From contig OX419755.1 of the NCBI GenBank assembly GCA_948567375.1, positions 16,001,001 through 16,065,000 of the forward strand: 64,000 nucleotides of DNA, given 5' to 3'. A program made the translations under genes and the position numbers. Positions 20,096 through 32,321 of this stretch are shown here, one piece after another. Within the stretch, counting starts at the first letter, position 1, and each line of letters starts with the position of its first letter. Under the pieces are notes generated by a model. It was not told the origin of the DNA. It searched no databases and saw nothing but the letters and a program-made list of their open reading frames with translations. This DNA comes from Lunularia cruciata. Lineage: Eukaryota; Streptophyta; Marchantiopsida; Lunulariales; Lunulariaceae.

Positions 20096-23000
20096 ATGTC
20101 TTTGGAACGCACTCCATCGTCTGGTCGCATTGTTGTAGACCGTTCTTCATCTGGCCTAATTGACCGTAGTTTGTCCAGAAGTATCGATCGCTCTTTCTCA
20201 GGACGCTCGGATTTAAGTTCTGCTTCATCGTTAGCCCTGGCCATACAGAGTGATGAGGATGAACCAGAAGCTCAGGCAATTCTTCGACCTATTTTATCAA
20301 GGCCAGGTGGTGGGGAATCTAGTACTCCACTCTTACCGCGATCAGATTCTATGGGAGGGAATTGGAGTCCCTATCTACAAGATTTGCACATGCTGAGTCT
20401 ATGCTTTTTCTTTGTATTTCTCGCGTACGGAGCAACTCAAAACTTGGAGAGTAGTCTCCACGTGGTAAGCGCTCAAAGTAGTTCGAATTTGCTTATCGCA
20501 CGCGGAAAGGTCTCCACATGATAGATCCGTTTCTCCTGGTTTTACTGCAAATGTAAATTTAGAGGTTCACAAATTCTCTCACTTCTAGGACTCCTTTTTT
20601 TGAGTAACTCAATCCAGAGTTGAAATGTAGGAACGATAGTTGTCATTTCCGGTAGATTATGTTCCAGTTTTGTTTGATGGAGACATGACCTTCAGTTGCA
20701 TGAAGTGAAGGCTTAAGCTCTGAGCCGATGCTTTTCAAATCTGGATTAGTTTTGATCTGATGAGACATGTGGACGTCTTATAGTTGCGATGTTTAGATTC
20801 CATCATCGTAAGGATTGTGGATTGCAAAGCTTTATACAGTTCATCCTTTCGATTGTCATGCTACAGCAGAATCATTATAGAAGGATACTTACTAGATTAC
20901 AAAAGGTAGCCAGTTGCCAAATGCATCTTTGCATGCTGTAATCAATCAACTTTTAAATGTCGCGTATGATTCAGGTAGCCCAAATTTCACTGCTAATGTT
21001 CAGTATCATTTTGCAGGACCAAGGTTTAGGTTCGACTTCTTTAGGAATACTGTATCTCTCTTTGACTGTTTCCTCCGTCGGCGCTCCCCTAGTTGTGATG
21101 TGGTTCGGATCCAAGAGAGCTCTTTTGCTCGGTCTTTCGGGCTACTGGATATTCATCTCAGCAAATTTAATCCCTTCATGGTTAGTCGGGTGCCGAGGAT
21201 CACATTGCTTGAGTTGTAAGTTGCAGTACTCGGAGGACAGATATGGGAGAGCTCTTCTATTTCATGAATGAAATACCTCTTTATACGCGCATTATGCAGA
21301 ATTATCTCTACAATCTTGGAGGACTGATTACGATAAAGTTGTCGGACCTTGGGCTCTTCATGTTCCTTACCTGCGTTGCGCGCAAAGAGCCAAGTTCTGG
21401 CTATAGTATTGGCTACTATTCCTTGGACATTTTGAGCATCAGTTATACCGATTTGGTTAGGTGCCGAATGCAGGACTGTGAGGTGCAAAGTGTTTGAAAG
21501 GTACAAAGCCTTAAGGAAATAACTCAGGGGATGTTTACTCTTTCTCGACTACGATGATCATTGTGAAAATTGAAGGTGACCAGCCCATGTTGTTGCAGGT
21601 ACACCCTGATTCCAGCATCCGTCTATCTGGGCTTTACTGCTTCTGTACTGTGGGTCGCGGAGGTAAGGGTAAAACCCCTTGCAATGCACGCTAGCAAACG
21701 CAAGGATTTGAGGCATTTATCTTGCCACTACCGCGTTATTTGTCACGACAATACTAAGACATTTCAAATTTAATATCCAGGGTACATACATAACCTTTGC
21801 TGCCAAGAACCACGCAGCAGTATGCAGCATCTCCGAGGCAGATGCTCTTGGAAGCTTCAATGGAGAGTTTTGGGGTGTGTTCTCCACTAATCAGGTTGGT
21901 CTTCTGGTGTAAGTTCTTGGCCTTCACTGTTACTCCTTGGAGATATCTATACTATTTTATTGATATGTTCTGCCGTAATTCAAATGAGCTTAAGGTCTAC
22001 AAGTAGAAAGGCAATATCCCGTATCCAGGATTCTCTTTTCTTTGATCTTAGTACGACATTGGATTTTCTAAGGACTCAATCAGATTCAGTCAGGTTGGCT
22101 GTATGTAGAATTTGAATGGTAACCAACTTTGGACGGTCTCTTTGCTTGCATCTGTAAGAGATGATATATCAAAGGTTTCATGAGAAACTTAACTTGAAGA
22201 TTGTTGGTTTAATTGGAATTTAGAAGATGAACTCATTTATTGTATCTTGAATTGTTATGCGCTTTCTTGCGTCCAGGTGATAGGAAACCTGCTAAGTCTT
22301 GCCCTACTGGAGTTTCGTAAGGTAAACAGCTATACAACAACTGTTAATTAGGAGAGCTAACCTAGAGGGTACAATTGAGCTGTTCTTGATTTCCTTTGCT
22401 ACTTAAGGAAGGTTAACGAGTTAGTTGTTTCATACTTTCCATCATGATGTACTCTGGAGATTGTCTTTCTGTTAGCGAGATTGGTTTACTTTTGTGCTTT
22501 TCTTATGTGTGGAAGATTTGAATGTCTTAGTAACGGATGTGTCAATCGAAGAAGAGGTGGCTAGATTCAATCATGTAAATCCTGCGGCCTATGTGATAGT
22601 AGTTAGATTTTCCGGTATTTCAATGTAGGGAATCATTGACGAAATGTTCAGAAGCCTATGTGCATGCTTCACAAGTACAAGCTACCAGCTGATGGACATT
22701 GCTGTTCCTCACTGTCGCTCAGTGCTTCAAGTGTTCCTTTATTAGAATACCTGAGATATGTGGTATGGTTGCAAGGTCGAAACGTAAATTTTGAGAACCT
22801 TGTACCTCAACTTCTTGCTAGCTATATTCAAAACAACGACAAAGACGACTGAACTTAAAAATTGTAATCTTGAATGGGGTATGCTGGAACATGACTAAAT
22901 TGTTGTTCGATAAGTTTATGAATATATGTTGTATTTATTTTCTTTGTTTGCAAATCAGAATCCAGACATTGAACCCGACAAGGCTTCTGCGGGCGTTCTG

Positions 23001-24636
23001 GAACTTTTTCTTGTTTTCCTCGGGAGTATGACAATTGGCACAATTTTAGCATGTTTTTTAAGATCACACACAAATTTGGTCACTCGAGCATCCACTGCGG
23101 GTGATTCATTAGCGAATAGAGGCTATGCCAAAGCCTCCTTCGCGCTCCTGTCTGAAAGAAGGATGCTGTTTCTAATTTGTCTTCTAGTCTATACTGGAAT
23201 GCAGCAGGCTTTTATATGGTGTGTACCTCATGGGCTTCTTACTTTTTTTGTTGCTCAAAGTTCGTAGTTTCTCTTCTGCATCAAGGGTTCATACAGATTA
23301 GTCGGAAGTAGGAAGATCATGGAGGATGCACATTGTTGTGTAGTCCCCTTATTGTGGGAATGTACACATCTTGTTTGACCTGGAATAAAACATTATGATT
23401 ACTAACTAATTTGTTCACGCAGGGGTGATTTCACGAGAGATATAATTGCTCCTACACTCGGCATATCTTGGGTTGGCGGAGTCATGGCCGTTTATGGTGC
23501 TTCTGATACTATTGTTAGTAGTACCATCCCTTTTTCCTTCTTGATAACGTCAAGCAATTAAAGGAGAACGTGCAGTAACTTGTGGATATTGGTGAGGATG
23601 GAGCGTATGTCGCACAACATGAATCATGAGCAAGAGACTAACTATTTCAACTGGCTACAGCTGCACTAGCTAGCCTCTTGCTATTGCTTTTAGCAACAAA
23701 GCATCAATTGGTAGCCTGAAGCCTAACCTGAAGTTCACTGAACAGTTACAAGATAAATCGAGCAGAGAGCTCCAAAAATTGTGGAGGAAAGGTGATCGTG
23801 AGGCAAACTAAGCTGTTCTGGTTTGTGGCAGGCATCGTTTGTTGCTGGCCGACATTCATCTGGATTGTTCTCCATCAGTGTAATTTTAGTAGCTGGAGCT
23901 TGTTGTCAAATCATTGTGATGGGAATACTCTTTTTCAAAGGACCGTAAGTGTTCCTCATGAACTGGAGTTTTTCCTTGTGACAAGAGAAGTATCCTATGA
24001 CAGATTTAGAAGCCCCCTCCTGAATCATCACAAGTCGTTCTGTTAGCTTTTGGAGTGTGCACAGCTGTTCTAGGCTAACTGATTTGACTTTAGTTGCCAT
24101 CTTGTAATGAGTGTATTGCAGGTTTGAAAAGGGCTCTGGACACCATATGACTGTTTTTGGAACAGCTATCATTTGGGGAATAGGTGATGCAACATTCAAC
24201 ACCCAGATCAGCGCAGTATTGGGAATAATTTACCCTAATGATACGGTGAGGAATCTTCCCTACATACTAAGTTCAGAGAGATCAAGAGATTTTGCGAGAA
24301 ACTTGAAGAACTTCTTGGTCTCATGTAGATTATGCACCTTACTGAATTATTTGGAAGCAATGAATTTTTGTATGTAAAGTATGCCAAGGTCAAAGTTTTC
24401 GTTGCTGATCAAATACTTCACGTCCAGCAATTGTGGTCTCTACATACTCATCTTGGATCTTTCAGGAAGCGGCGTTTGCACAATGGAAGATATGGCAAAG
24501 TTTAGCAACATCGGCTGCTTTCTTCGCTAGTCCATACACGACACTGACGGCAAAGATATATTCGCTGTTCTTCTTTCTTCTAGTCTCAATGGCATTGTTT
24601 TTAGTGGTTATGTGGCGGTCAACCAGACCTCGATGA
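20096..24636 (+). CDS. UNC93-like multi-pass membrane protein, ten exons, 504 residues
   Basis: Exon model, all GT-AG: 20096-20464, 21017-21180, 21599-21662, 21781-21894, 22277-22321, 22959-23218, 23423-23513, 23832-23944, 24122-24245, 24466-24636. The joined frame is open for 504 codons and ends TGA. Family marks: HMLSLCFFFVFLAYGATQNL (residues about 96-115), GLGSTSLGILYLSL, GSKRALLLGLSGYW, LGFTASVLWVAEGTYI, GSFNGEFWGVF, YTGMQQAFIW, WVGGVMAVYGASD, WGIGDATFNTQISAVLG and EAAFAQWKIWQSLAT. These match the plant UNC93-like (MFS-related) proteins. In Arabidopsis a member is linked to potassium balance and stress; function here is inferred from the family. The first 95 residues are a soluble extension rich in Ser and Arg with repeated DRSxS units and an acidic-dileucine-like E-x4-LL (ESSTPLLP) before the first membrane span, which suggests cytosolic regulation or vacuolar targeting. 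Start: first ATG of an open exon, with no alternative ATG in frame close by. Exact exon edges are by eye. Confidence 0.9.
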
Positions 24637-27279
24637 GCATTCAAGACTGAACTGCGACATGCGCAAGGCTCAAGAAGCCCATCCGTCTCGATTCGATTTG
24701 TATGTTATATGTACACTCTGAAGTGTGTTTTAGACGTCTCTCAATTCATTCTTGCTTTTCTCGTAAATCGTAGTTGTTGTGAAGGTTGTGCTTCAGTTTG
24801 TTCACCATTTTGTGTAAAAGCTGGTTTAAAGGTTTATGCATATTTCTGAGGGAAACGTCAGATAGCTGACAAAATCACTGCAGTGTTCTGTCTTCGGAGT
24901 TCTCTGCAGGAGTTTTGAGTGTTCACTGCTGTGTGGTTGACCGCTCACCTTTGTCAGCAAGAAGTATCAAAGGTGTCTCAAGAGAAGCATAAACTTCTCT
25001 GGATTTCCTGCTAGCATGAGCTGGGGAGTAGTCCTTTCAAGTTACTCCATCGTAGGACGATTCTTTGCCTGTTCTCTAGTCTGAAATTTATATCTTGAAG
25101 ATGGATTGTGCTGTCTAGGTGCAAGTCAGAGGAAAAATGTGCGGCCCACTTCTGAAGGCCCTGTTAATCATTTGATACTTTAGTTATACTCGATTTAGTT
25201 CTTACCAGCTTTTCTGGCTCGTTAAAGAGTTAATTTTACGACACAGGGATTAGGTGAATTTATTGGAATATACTTGGGATCACTGATCCGAGTTTTGTTG
25301 GAATTTGGTTTACTGTAGTGATAGAGTTGAAATAAAGAATTGGGGTAGGAATTTTTCCGCACCTAAGTGTGGGTAAGCTGATAATGCATGTTTGTAAACG
25401 TCTTGAACTGGCTTTGAGGATGACCATATGGAAGAGACCGTCATCTCCTCGCATGCTGGTAGAGGTCGGGTCTATAACGTGAGAATGAGCTCAGTCTGAT
25501 TCTGGTTGCACCTTGGTTAAGCACACAGCTCAAAGTTATGATGGTGAAATGCCGAAGACTTTTGAGCTGCGCTGAGGTCTGATCTTCCCGTAAAAAATGC
25601 TGCATTAACCACGTCTTAGCAACTAAGACATGTAGTGAATGTTATAGATAAGGGGTGGTGTAAGACATTAAAGGACATGGAAATAGAAGTTACAATTAAG
25701 AAGTCACAGGTTACCTGCACAAAGATATGTGGGTCAACTTCGTCATAAGGTTCCAGTTATACATTGCTTTAGCTTGGCGACGCAAGTAGAATCATTTGTG
25801 GGTCACACCTTGTTCCAGGCTTTTGTGCTTCTGTGTGTAAATAAATTTCTGCACCCTGTTCAACCTCACGAAGGAATTCCTGAGAATCGGATGTGTTCGA
25901 GTACTCTCTTCTTTGTTGGCAGTGTACACACTCTTAAGAATGGTATAGAAGGATCTTTAGTTCAGATAAACGAACGTTTTTTCGCCAAGTGGTCAGAGAC
26001 ATCTGGAACACCGTTGGGCTTCGCCGGCGATCGACAAAACATCTTTCGGACTGCCTCCTTTCTTCAACGTTGATGCACTGATTGAGGCAGAAGGTCGGAT
26101 TGTTGCCTTGACTTACCATCTTTAGGAAAACGAAGAGTCCATTATGTAGACGATCTAACTGCAATGCCCATGCCATGCCAGAACAAAGCAACTTTGTAAG
26201 GTATCGTGGCTCTGAATGACAGGACATAGGTGCTGGGAATCTGGGAAGACATGCTCAGAAGATTCAGTCCTCGTGTGTGTGACACTAATGATTACAGGAA
26301 TCTAAGAATGATTGAATTATTACTTTCATATAGTATTTTGTGGTTCTTTGTACTTACTTACTGAACTAGTAGTAGAAAGGTATCAGCATCACCATGCGGT
26401 TGTTGGATGGCTATCCCACATGGTCCAAGCACCCTGGAGACTCCTCCAACGGCACTGTTGGTGATTCACGTCATTTAGATAAGGATAACAGAGTTCTTTA
26501 CAACTCGAAACATTCTCTCTTCAGAAAACATGATATAGTTGGTCAGTGACTTCCTGACTTGTACAAATTTAAGAAACTAAAGTCTATGCTGGTCGGGGCT
26601 GGTTCCATTCGGAGTCGACCATTACTTGTAAGATCGAATAGAAGAACATAGAGGAGATGTCAAAACACAAGTGGAGGGGAGGATTGTCAAGAAAATCGTT
26701 CTATATGAAGAATGCAACCTGGTTCAGCACGAGAAGTATCCGGACCTTCTCAGATATCAACCTACGATCAGTAACAACTTACGTAACAAAGTGAATGAAA
26801 GTTATGATAGACAAGTAAGTGCAGTATATGATAGAAAAGCAAGATCTTATATATAACAGAAAAGTAAGATCGGTATAGTATAGTGTGGGGACACTTCAAT
26901 TGAAATAGAACAAGGACAGCACTGCAGATAAAGGTTGTTTGTACTTAATAATCTGTCCTTAAAAAGACTTGGTAAAAGACCAAAATGAACTGCTGTGATT
27001 GATCATACTTTGTTATGATGTCCTCTAAAGGAGGGCCTGAGGCCTCCATTTATAAGCGATAGTGTCAGGTGTAGGCTCCTCGTGTCCCAATCATAGTAAT
27101 AATTCTGGTAGATTATCATGGTAAACGGAAGTAAGCTATGATGGTCAAATCGAGTAATTTGAGAAGATATCTTCTTGTGCTGCTAGACTGACTTTAAGTT
27201 GGCAAAATCATTTGTTCAGAGTCAAAGAATCTTAGAAGATTTTATATGACTTTGACAGCAAAAAGCAAATTATTCCTGG
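24637..27279. other. Downstream flank of the UNC93-like gene, no supported gene
   Basis: It probably contains the 3' untranslated region of the UNC93-like gene first. Frames such as 25729-26073 (114 codons, plus) and 25934-26227 (minus) overlap each other and show no motif. Short direct repeats built on GATAGAmAAGyAAG occur at 26803-26880. Composition is intermediate. No RNA gene was recognised. Confidence 0.5.
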
Positions 27280-30200
27280 ATATGGAATATGCTGTGCACG
27301 AAAAATGAGGTTTAGTTCTTTGAAATAAGTATTCGGACTGAAAGATAGAATTAAACTAAATGATTAGCCCTATTTTATAACTTATATTCTTTCCTTCTTG
27401 TTTTGAATTTTTCCTTATATGGTATATAAAATATAGGTTGTAAATCCTACATTGTAGTATTTGGTTACTTCAAATAGAAAACTGTATGGAAAACTGATAT
27501 AAAACTCGCAAAAGTATTTTAGGCAAAAGTATTTGCAAAAGTACATTTTTAATCTTTCTGAAGAATTAAATAACTCCAATATAGATATTTGTCAAAAAAT
27601 TTACAGATGATATCGATGGTATTTTACAAATATGTTACAGATATTTTTCTTGTAATTAATTTTCTTCTTTGGATGGTTTAATTCCTTGTAACACATCCAG
27701 TCATTAAATATGATATCAATCATTACAGTTAAAATAAATTTTCATTATTATAATTTATAGATTTACTCATAGTTTAATTTGATGTTAATATCTAGGTCTC
27801 TATTCAAAATTTTCTATCCACATACTAGTCATAATTACTTTGATGTTAATGTTTCTTTGCATTGTAAAATCTCTATACATCAGATAATGAATATACTGAA
27901 ATAACTAAAAATCATATTATATAGCATCCCTACTTGTAATTATTCTACAATTGAATCATTATTTTTAAATAACTACAAGAGGATAAATTAACTTCCATGA
28001 TAGATTAAGGAAGGAGGTTTAAATACAATTGAAAAAACAATACTGCTACAGCTCATGGTTTGAGGAATTTTTTATCTATTATATTATGGATTATCAAAAT
28101 AAATATATTTTATAGCAAGACTCCAGATAAGAAAGACTCAAGGTAAGAAATGAATTGATAATTGAATGATTACTATAAAATGATTCAATTAGCCTGAATA
28201 TAGCCATTTTCATATTTTTTATTTACAATAATCAAATATGAAAATAAGCTTCCAAAACACCTAAATATAAATAAATAAATATATATATGCATTACATAAG
28301 ACAAACTATATAGCTTTTACTTGTTAGATGATATATTTTCATTAGTGCTTTTGGTGGTATGTATTAAAGTTAATTTAATAACCTAATAAACAAGGTACTT
28401 TGATTAGTACTTACCTCATAACTTTTTGTTACAAAAGAAGTGATTTTGGATATATCTTGTAATTCTCATATTCAATTCCATCAAAAAAAATTTATTCCAG
28501 TTTTGGTGGAAATAAATATTGGAGTCACTTTTTTATTACGAGATAAATCCAAAGCACTATATATAAGAAAAATTTTATCATACATAAAATTGATTTGCAA
28601 CATGAATTAATTAATTATACTCAAATATAGAATATAATAATACAAGAGAAAGAAAACAAATAGACTAAGGATCGGATAAAAGTACTCCAATACCAAAGTT
28701 TTCTCACGGCTTTGTATTTAATATTTGAGATTTTTATAAGATTTTTTTCCTAGCAAAAGTAACCATTAATTTCGTAGCAAATTCCACGTCTTAGTCAAGT
28801 CATTCCATTTCAAAACGTACCAAGCATCAAATAGTCTAAATCCATGACTTCGTAACCTTACTAGCTTCCTAATTCCCTTGGAGGATTCCTAAGTGCTTCA
28901 TAAATAATTCTTCATAACATTTGCTAGATTCTCATAACCTTATTATATTTTGGAACTTTTAGTAAGTTACATAAAAGAATTCTATCAAATCACATTGGTA
29001 AATTACTACACTATCCCATAAATCTCCAATACATTTTCTTTAGTATCTTCCAATCTACTTTTTCAATCAAGCAGTTCTGCAATTGCGTAAGGGTACTTGT
29101 ATCATTTACTTATTAATTTTAGCTTAAAATTTTATTTGAACTGTTATTTTGACTTAGTTATAATTAATTTTATTAGGAAATTTTTTTGCTAAAGCTTACT
29201 TACCATAACTCAAATAGTATAGTTTTTCTTGGATGGTAAGTAAATGATTAATAAATTACGATTTTTAAATTAGAAATAGAAATATTAAATTCAATTAACT
29301 ATTTCACCTTTTTCTCATATCATCTCAATTTTATTTGAAATATGATTCTGACTTACTTATAATTTATTTTATCAAGAAAAAATTTATTGCACGTATATGT
29401 ATATACCTCAATATACAATATATCTCGTGGTCAACATCACCCCTATATAGAAGCACAACTCAAATTTAAATCTAGGATTCTAAAGTGCCACAATAATGAA
29501 TTCATTTTTCCATTTGAATCACACTCAAAATATATTTATATTTGATTATTCAATCAAGAAGCGATCAACAATTGGACAATTATTATAGTCAAGTCACACC
29601 CACTCTATCTAACTAAGAGATTCCAAGTAATGCTCATAGTTCTTTGTCTATCATAATGAAGAACTCAAATGGTAAACATCATAGAACTGAGCTCTTTGGA
29701 GCTACACTTCAAATGTATACCTTTCCACTTGCCTAGGTATTTAACCTTAATGTTGCACATCGATGGTGCAAACGGTGCAAGTGACAGCGAATCCCACCAT
29801 ATGATCATTAACACTAATATGAAATAGGGTCGCCAACAAATAATCTATGAATAATTACCAAAATATCTATGACTACCAATAGTATTACTCCGACATCAAG
29901 CAAACTAGCTTAGACACTACAAATGTCATGATAAATTCACTAAAGTTTACTTAACATAACTCAAATAACTAGTTTTTCTTGAATAGTAAGTAAATTAATA
30001 ATAATTTAGAAATTTTAAAATCAAACAATAGAAAGGTTGAAATTAAAGTTACGGAACTATTCCACCCTTTTTATTATCTCAGCCATGGTTCAAAAGAAGT
30101 GTCTACTTTAGGATATTTCAGGTTCAAAAAGTTTTGATAAAGTTATCTTAATTAATATCTGATTTGAGACCTACACTCATGAGAAGTATTACTAACAGGA

Positions 30201-30330
30201 ATTCTAGAAACATTCAGATGCAAGATAGTAATAAATAGAAAGATTCTGTTCTTTTCAAATGATAGTTTTTAAACAAAATATACATACTTTTTATTGTTAT
30301 CCGTAAAGTTCGGTTGAGACCAAGATACGT
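27280..30330. other. AT-rich block, about 3 kb, without genes
   Basis: Dominated by A/T runs with no long frame. Two related stretches (near 29190-29300 and 29940-30060) share the wording TTTACTTAmCATAACTCAAAT and TTTTTCTTG, followed by GTAAGTAAAT. They look like two copies of one old repeat about 750 bases apart. No transposon protein is visible. Composition turns gene-like again after about 30440. Confidence 0.55.
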
Positions 30331-30700
30331 AAATTGTAAGACCACTCCTCAAGAGAAACTATAACAATCTCACAAGCAACAAAAAATAACTTTTGTAGAA
30401 ACTGGAAAAGGAAAACAATCCCATACATTATCGATCCCTTATATGGTTGTCAATTAGTTGAGAAAATATAAGCAACGTCCGCTATATATTTTAGCAACGG
30501 ACTGCCCGTGCAAGTGCCTGCCATACTGGACAGAATATTGGACGGGAAACGAGCGTCAGCGACCGTTGGAGCAACGGGACAAGAACGAAACAACGGTCTC
30601 TTGAATTCAGTCCGAAATTCCCGTCCAAAAGAGGCCAAATTTACTAGAGAACGCTCGAGCGCATTGACTGAACGTTTCGTCTAGAGCTGTTCGGATACAT

Positions 30701-31072
30701 ATGATGAGGAGCCCCGAAATGATTGAGACGATGGGAGGGTACAGATTGCTTACCGTTGGGACGGTGAGTACTCGTCAGTCATCCCAACGTTCACATTCTT
30801 TCGATCGTATGTCTCCAGCTTTCCTCCAGAAATGGGCACTGATGCAACGTTTTACTTCTTCTTCGCCACTTCCGCCCCGCCGCCCATTCCTCAATCTCTC
30901 GCTCTCCTCTATTCCACTGTCCCGGGAGAATCCTCTCGTCGATCTAGATTCGAAGTCTGTATGGGTTCTAACGCCGTTTGACCTCACTGGAATTCGTATA
31001 ATTGGTGAATCGTTGTCGGGTCCGGAGCTGCATTGTGTAGCTCTTGAGAGCTTTACAGAGTTTTTCTTTTGA
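30701..31072 (+). CDS. Upstream ORF, 123 codons, ending two bases before the next start
   Basis: The frame begins MMRSPEMIETMGGYRLLTVG and ends ESFTEFFF with TGA at 31070-31072. The ATG of the next gene is at 31075. It is basic and Ser/Pro-rich in the middle (SSSPLPPRRPFLNLSLSS), with no motif I know. The tight TGA-GG-ATG spacing fits a long upstream ORF in the leader of the downstream gene. Alternatively the segment is simply 5' untranslated sequence that happens to be open. The codon content does not settle this. Confidence 0.3.
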   Translation: MMRSPEMIETMGGYRLLTVGTVSTRQSSQRSHSFDRMSPAFLQKWALMQRFTSSSPLPPRRPFLNLSLSSIPLSRENPLVDLDSKSVWVLTPFDLTGIRIIGESLSGPELHCVALESFTEFFF

Positions 31073-31074
31073 GG

Positions 31075-32321
31075 ATGGAAGTCGTTCTGTCTTCAGTGAT
31101 GGAATCGAACGTGATTTCAGTGGGGATCATGAAAGGCGAAATGGAGAACAATGCATTTATAATCACTCCTTGCAAAACCAGGGGCGCTGATTTAAAGGAG
31201 AATGTGTACACAACTCCGGAAGTGAAAATTGTGCGTACCGACCCTGTGGAGGTAATAGAGGGCCCGGAAGCTGAGGCAGAGGCAGAAGCGGAAAAGTTGG
31301 TTCCTCGGCAGCCAGAGGTTTTGTCGAAGCCGCCATTGATCAGGAATGTGTTGGGACTTCGGGAGCTGGAGATGAAGCTTAGTGAGGCGGGAAACGTTTC
31401 TAGCACTAAGATGGAGATTGCCAGTACGAAGTTATTGCCAGTGAAGACAGTTGTAGCAGCTGTTCTGAAGGAGATGCCGTTCAGAGAGCGGAACAGGGAA
31501 GAAGGAAAAAGGATGATTCCCCCACACATCAAGGTTCCACCAAAGAAACTCTTCGGGTACCCAGAAAGGTTAGTTACCTTGGCTCTGTTTCTAAAGAAAT
31601 TCTCGTTTCCGAAAAAATTCTGTCGTCCTTAGGCCATTTTTCTTGTAACAAATAGGGAAACAATCGTGTAATTTAACAGTTGGCTGTACGGAAGAAAGTA
31701 CTGTGTGTCTTCGTGGCCGTATATTAGTACTAACGAACGAACATTACTCTGGGCGATCTAGCTGTTCATTCCATCGTCGCAGACTGGAAGGGAATGGCCT
31801 TCGGTTGGTGATCACTTCACGGTATCTGAAACGATTAATGGAACATGAATGAAATGAAGTGGCAGGTTTTGCTCGTCCATTTGATAAAGAAAACGTCAAA
31901 TGCTTGGAATTCTTTGCTTCTTGTAGTTGAGTTCGACGCAGAATCTTGCCGTCACTTTGTCCATCGGTTAGTCCATCGATTGTGAATTCCTCATGCATCT
32001 AGCTGGATCCCTGTCTATCGAGCCTCCATTTTGGGACTAGCTGTCCACTTACTCCGTCGAACAATTGTAGTAAGTTCATCCATCAGTTGGTTGCTTGTCG
32101 CCTCGGGAGCCTCGGGAGGAGATAGAACTTATTTGATGACAATTCAACGTTTGCTTCTGATTCGTCCCCCCCTGGACGCGTCAAGGGTCTCATTTCACGT
32201 CACCTTTAATCTGTGCAGGTACAAGAGCCCGACAGATGCTATGGTATCTCCGATCTCCAAAGGCTTGCTCGCTCGAAACAGAAGACCTGCACGAACTCTG
32301 GCCCCAGTGGTTCCTCCCAAG
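31075..32321 (+). CDS. Probable two-exon gene with a KSPTDAMVSPISKGLLAR motif, about 198 residues
   Basis: Exon 1 runs from ATG 31075 to 31568 (donor GTTAGT) and exon 2 from 32219 to 32321 (acceptor GTGCAG). The join keeps the frame and reads PERYKSPTDAMVSPISKG. If the frame is not spliced again it stops three codons later (Val-Gly-stop). If the GTAGGG at 32322 is a donor, a further exon is needed, for example after the AG at 32379. The protein is hydrophilic, with an acidic EAEAEAEAE run near residue 65, a Leu/Glu-rich stretch (NVLGLRELEMKLSE) and basic C-terminal motifs (LLARNRRPART). I recall uncharacterised plant proteins with a similar SPTD...SP...LLAR ending, but cannot name the family. 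SPTD and SPIS are Ser-Pro sites of the kind CDK/MAPK kinases use. There is no signal peptide or membrane span. Confidence 0.55.

Noticed and set aside
25729-26227. Overlapping 114- and 97-codon ORFs on opposite strands
   Set aside because: They overlap, show no motif or splice context, and lie in the downstream flank of the UNC93-like gene. Neither strand is favoured.
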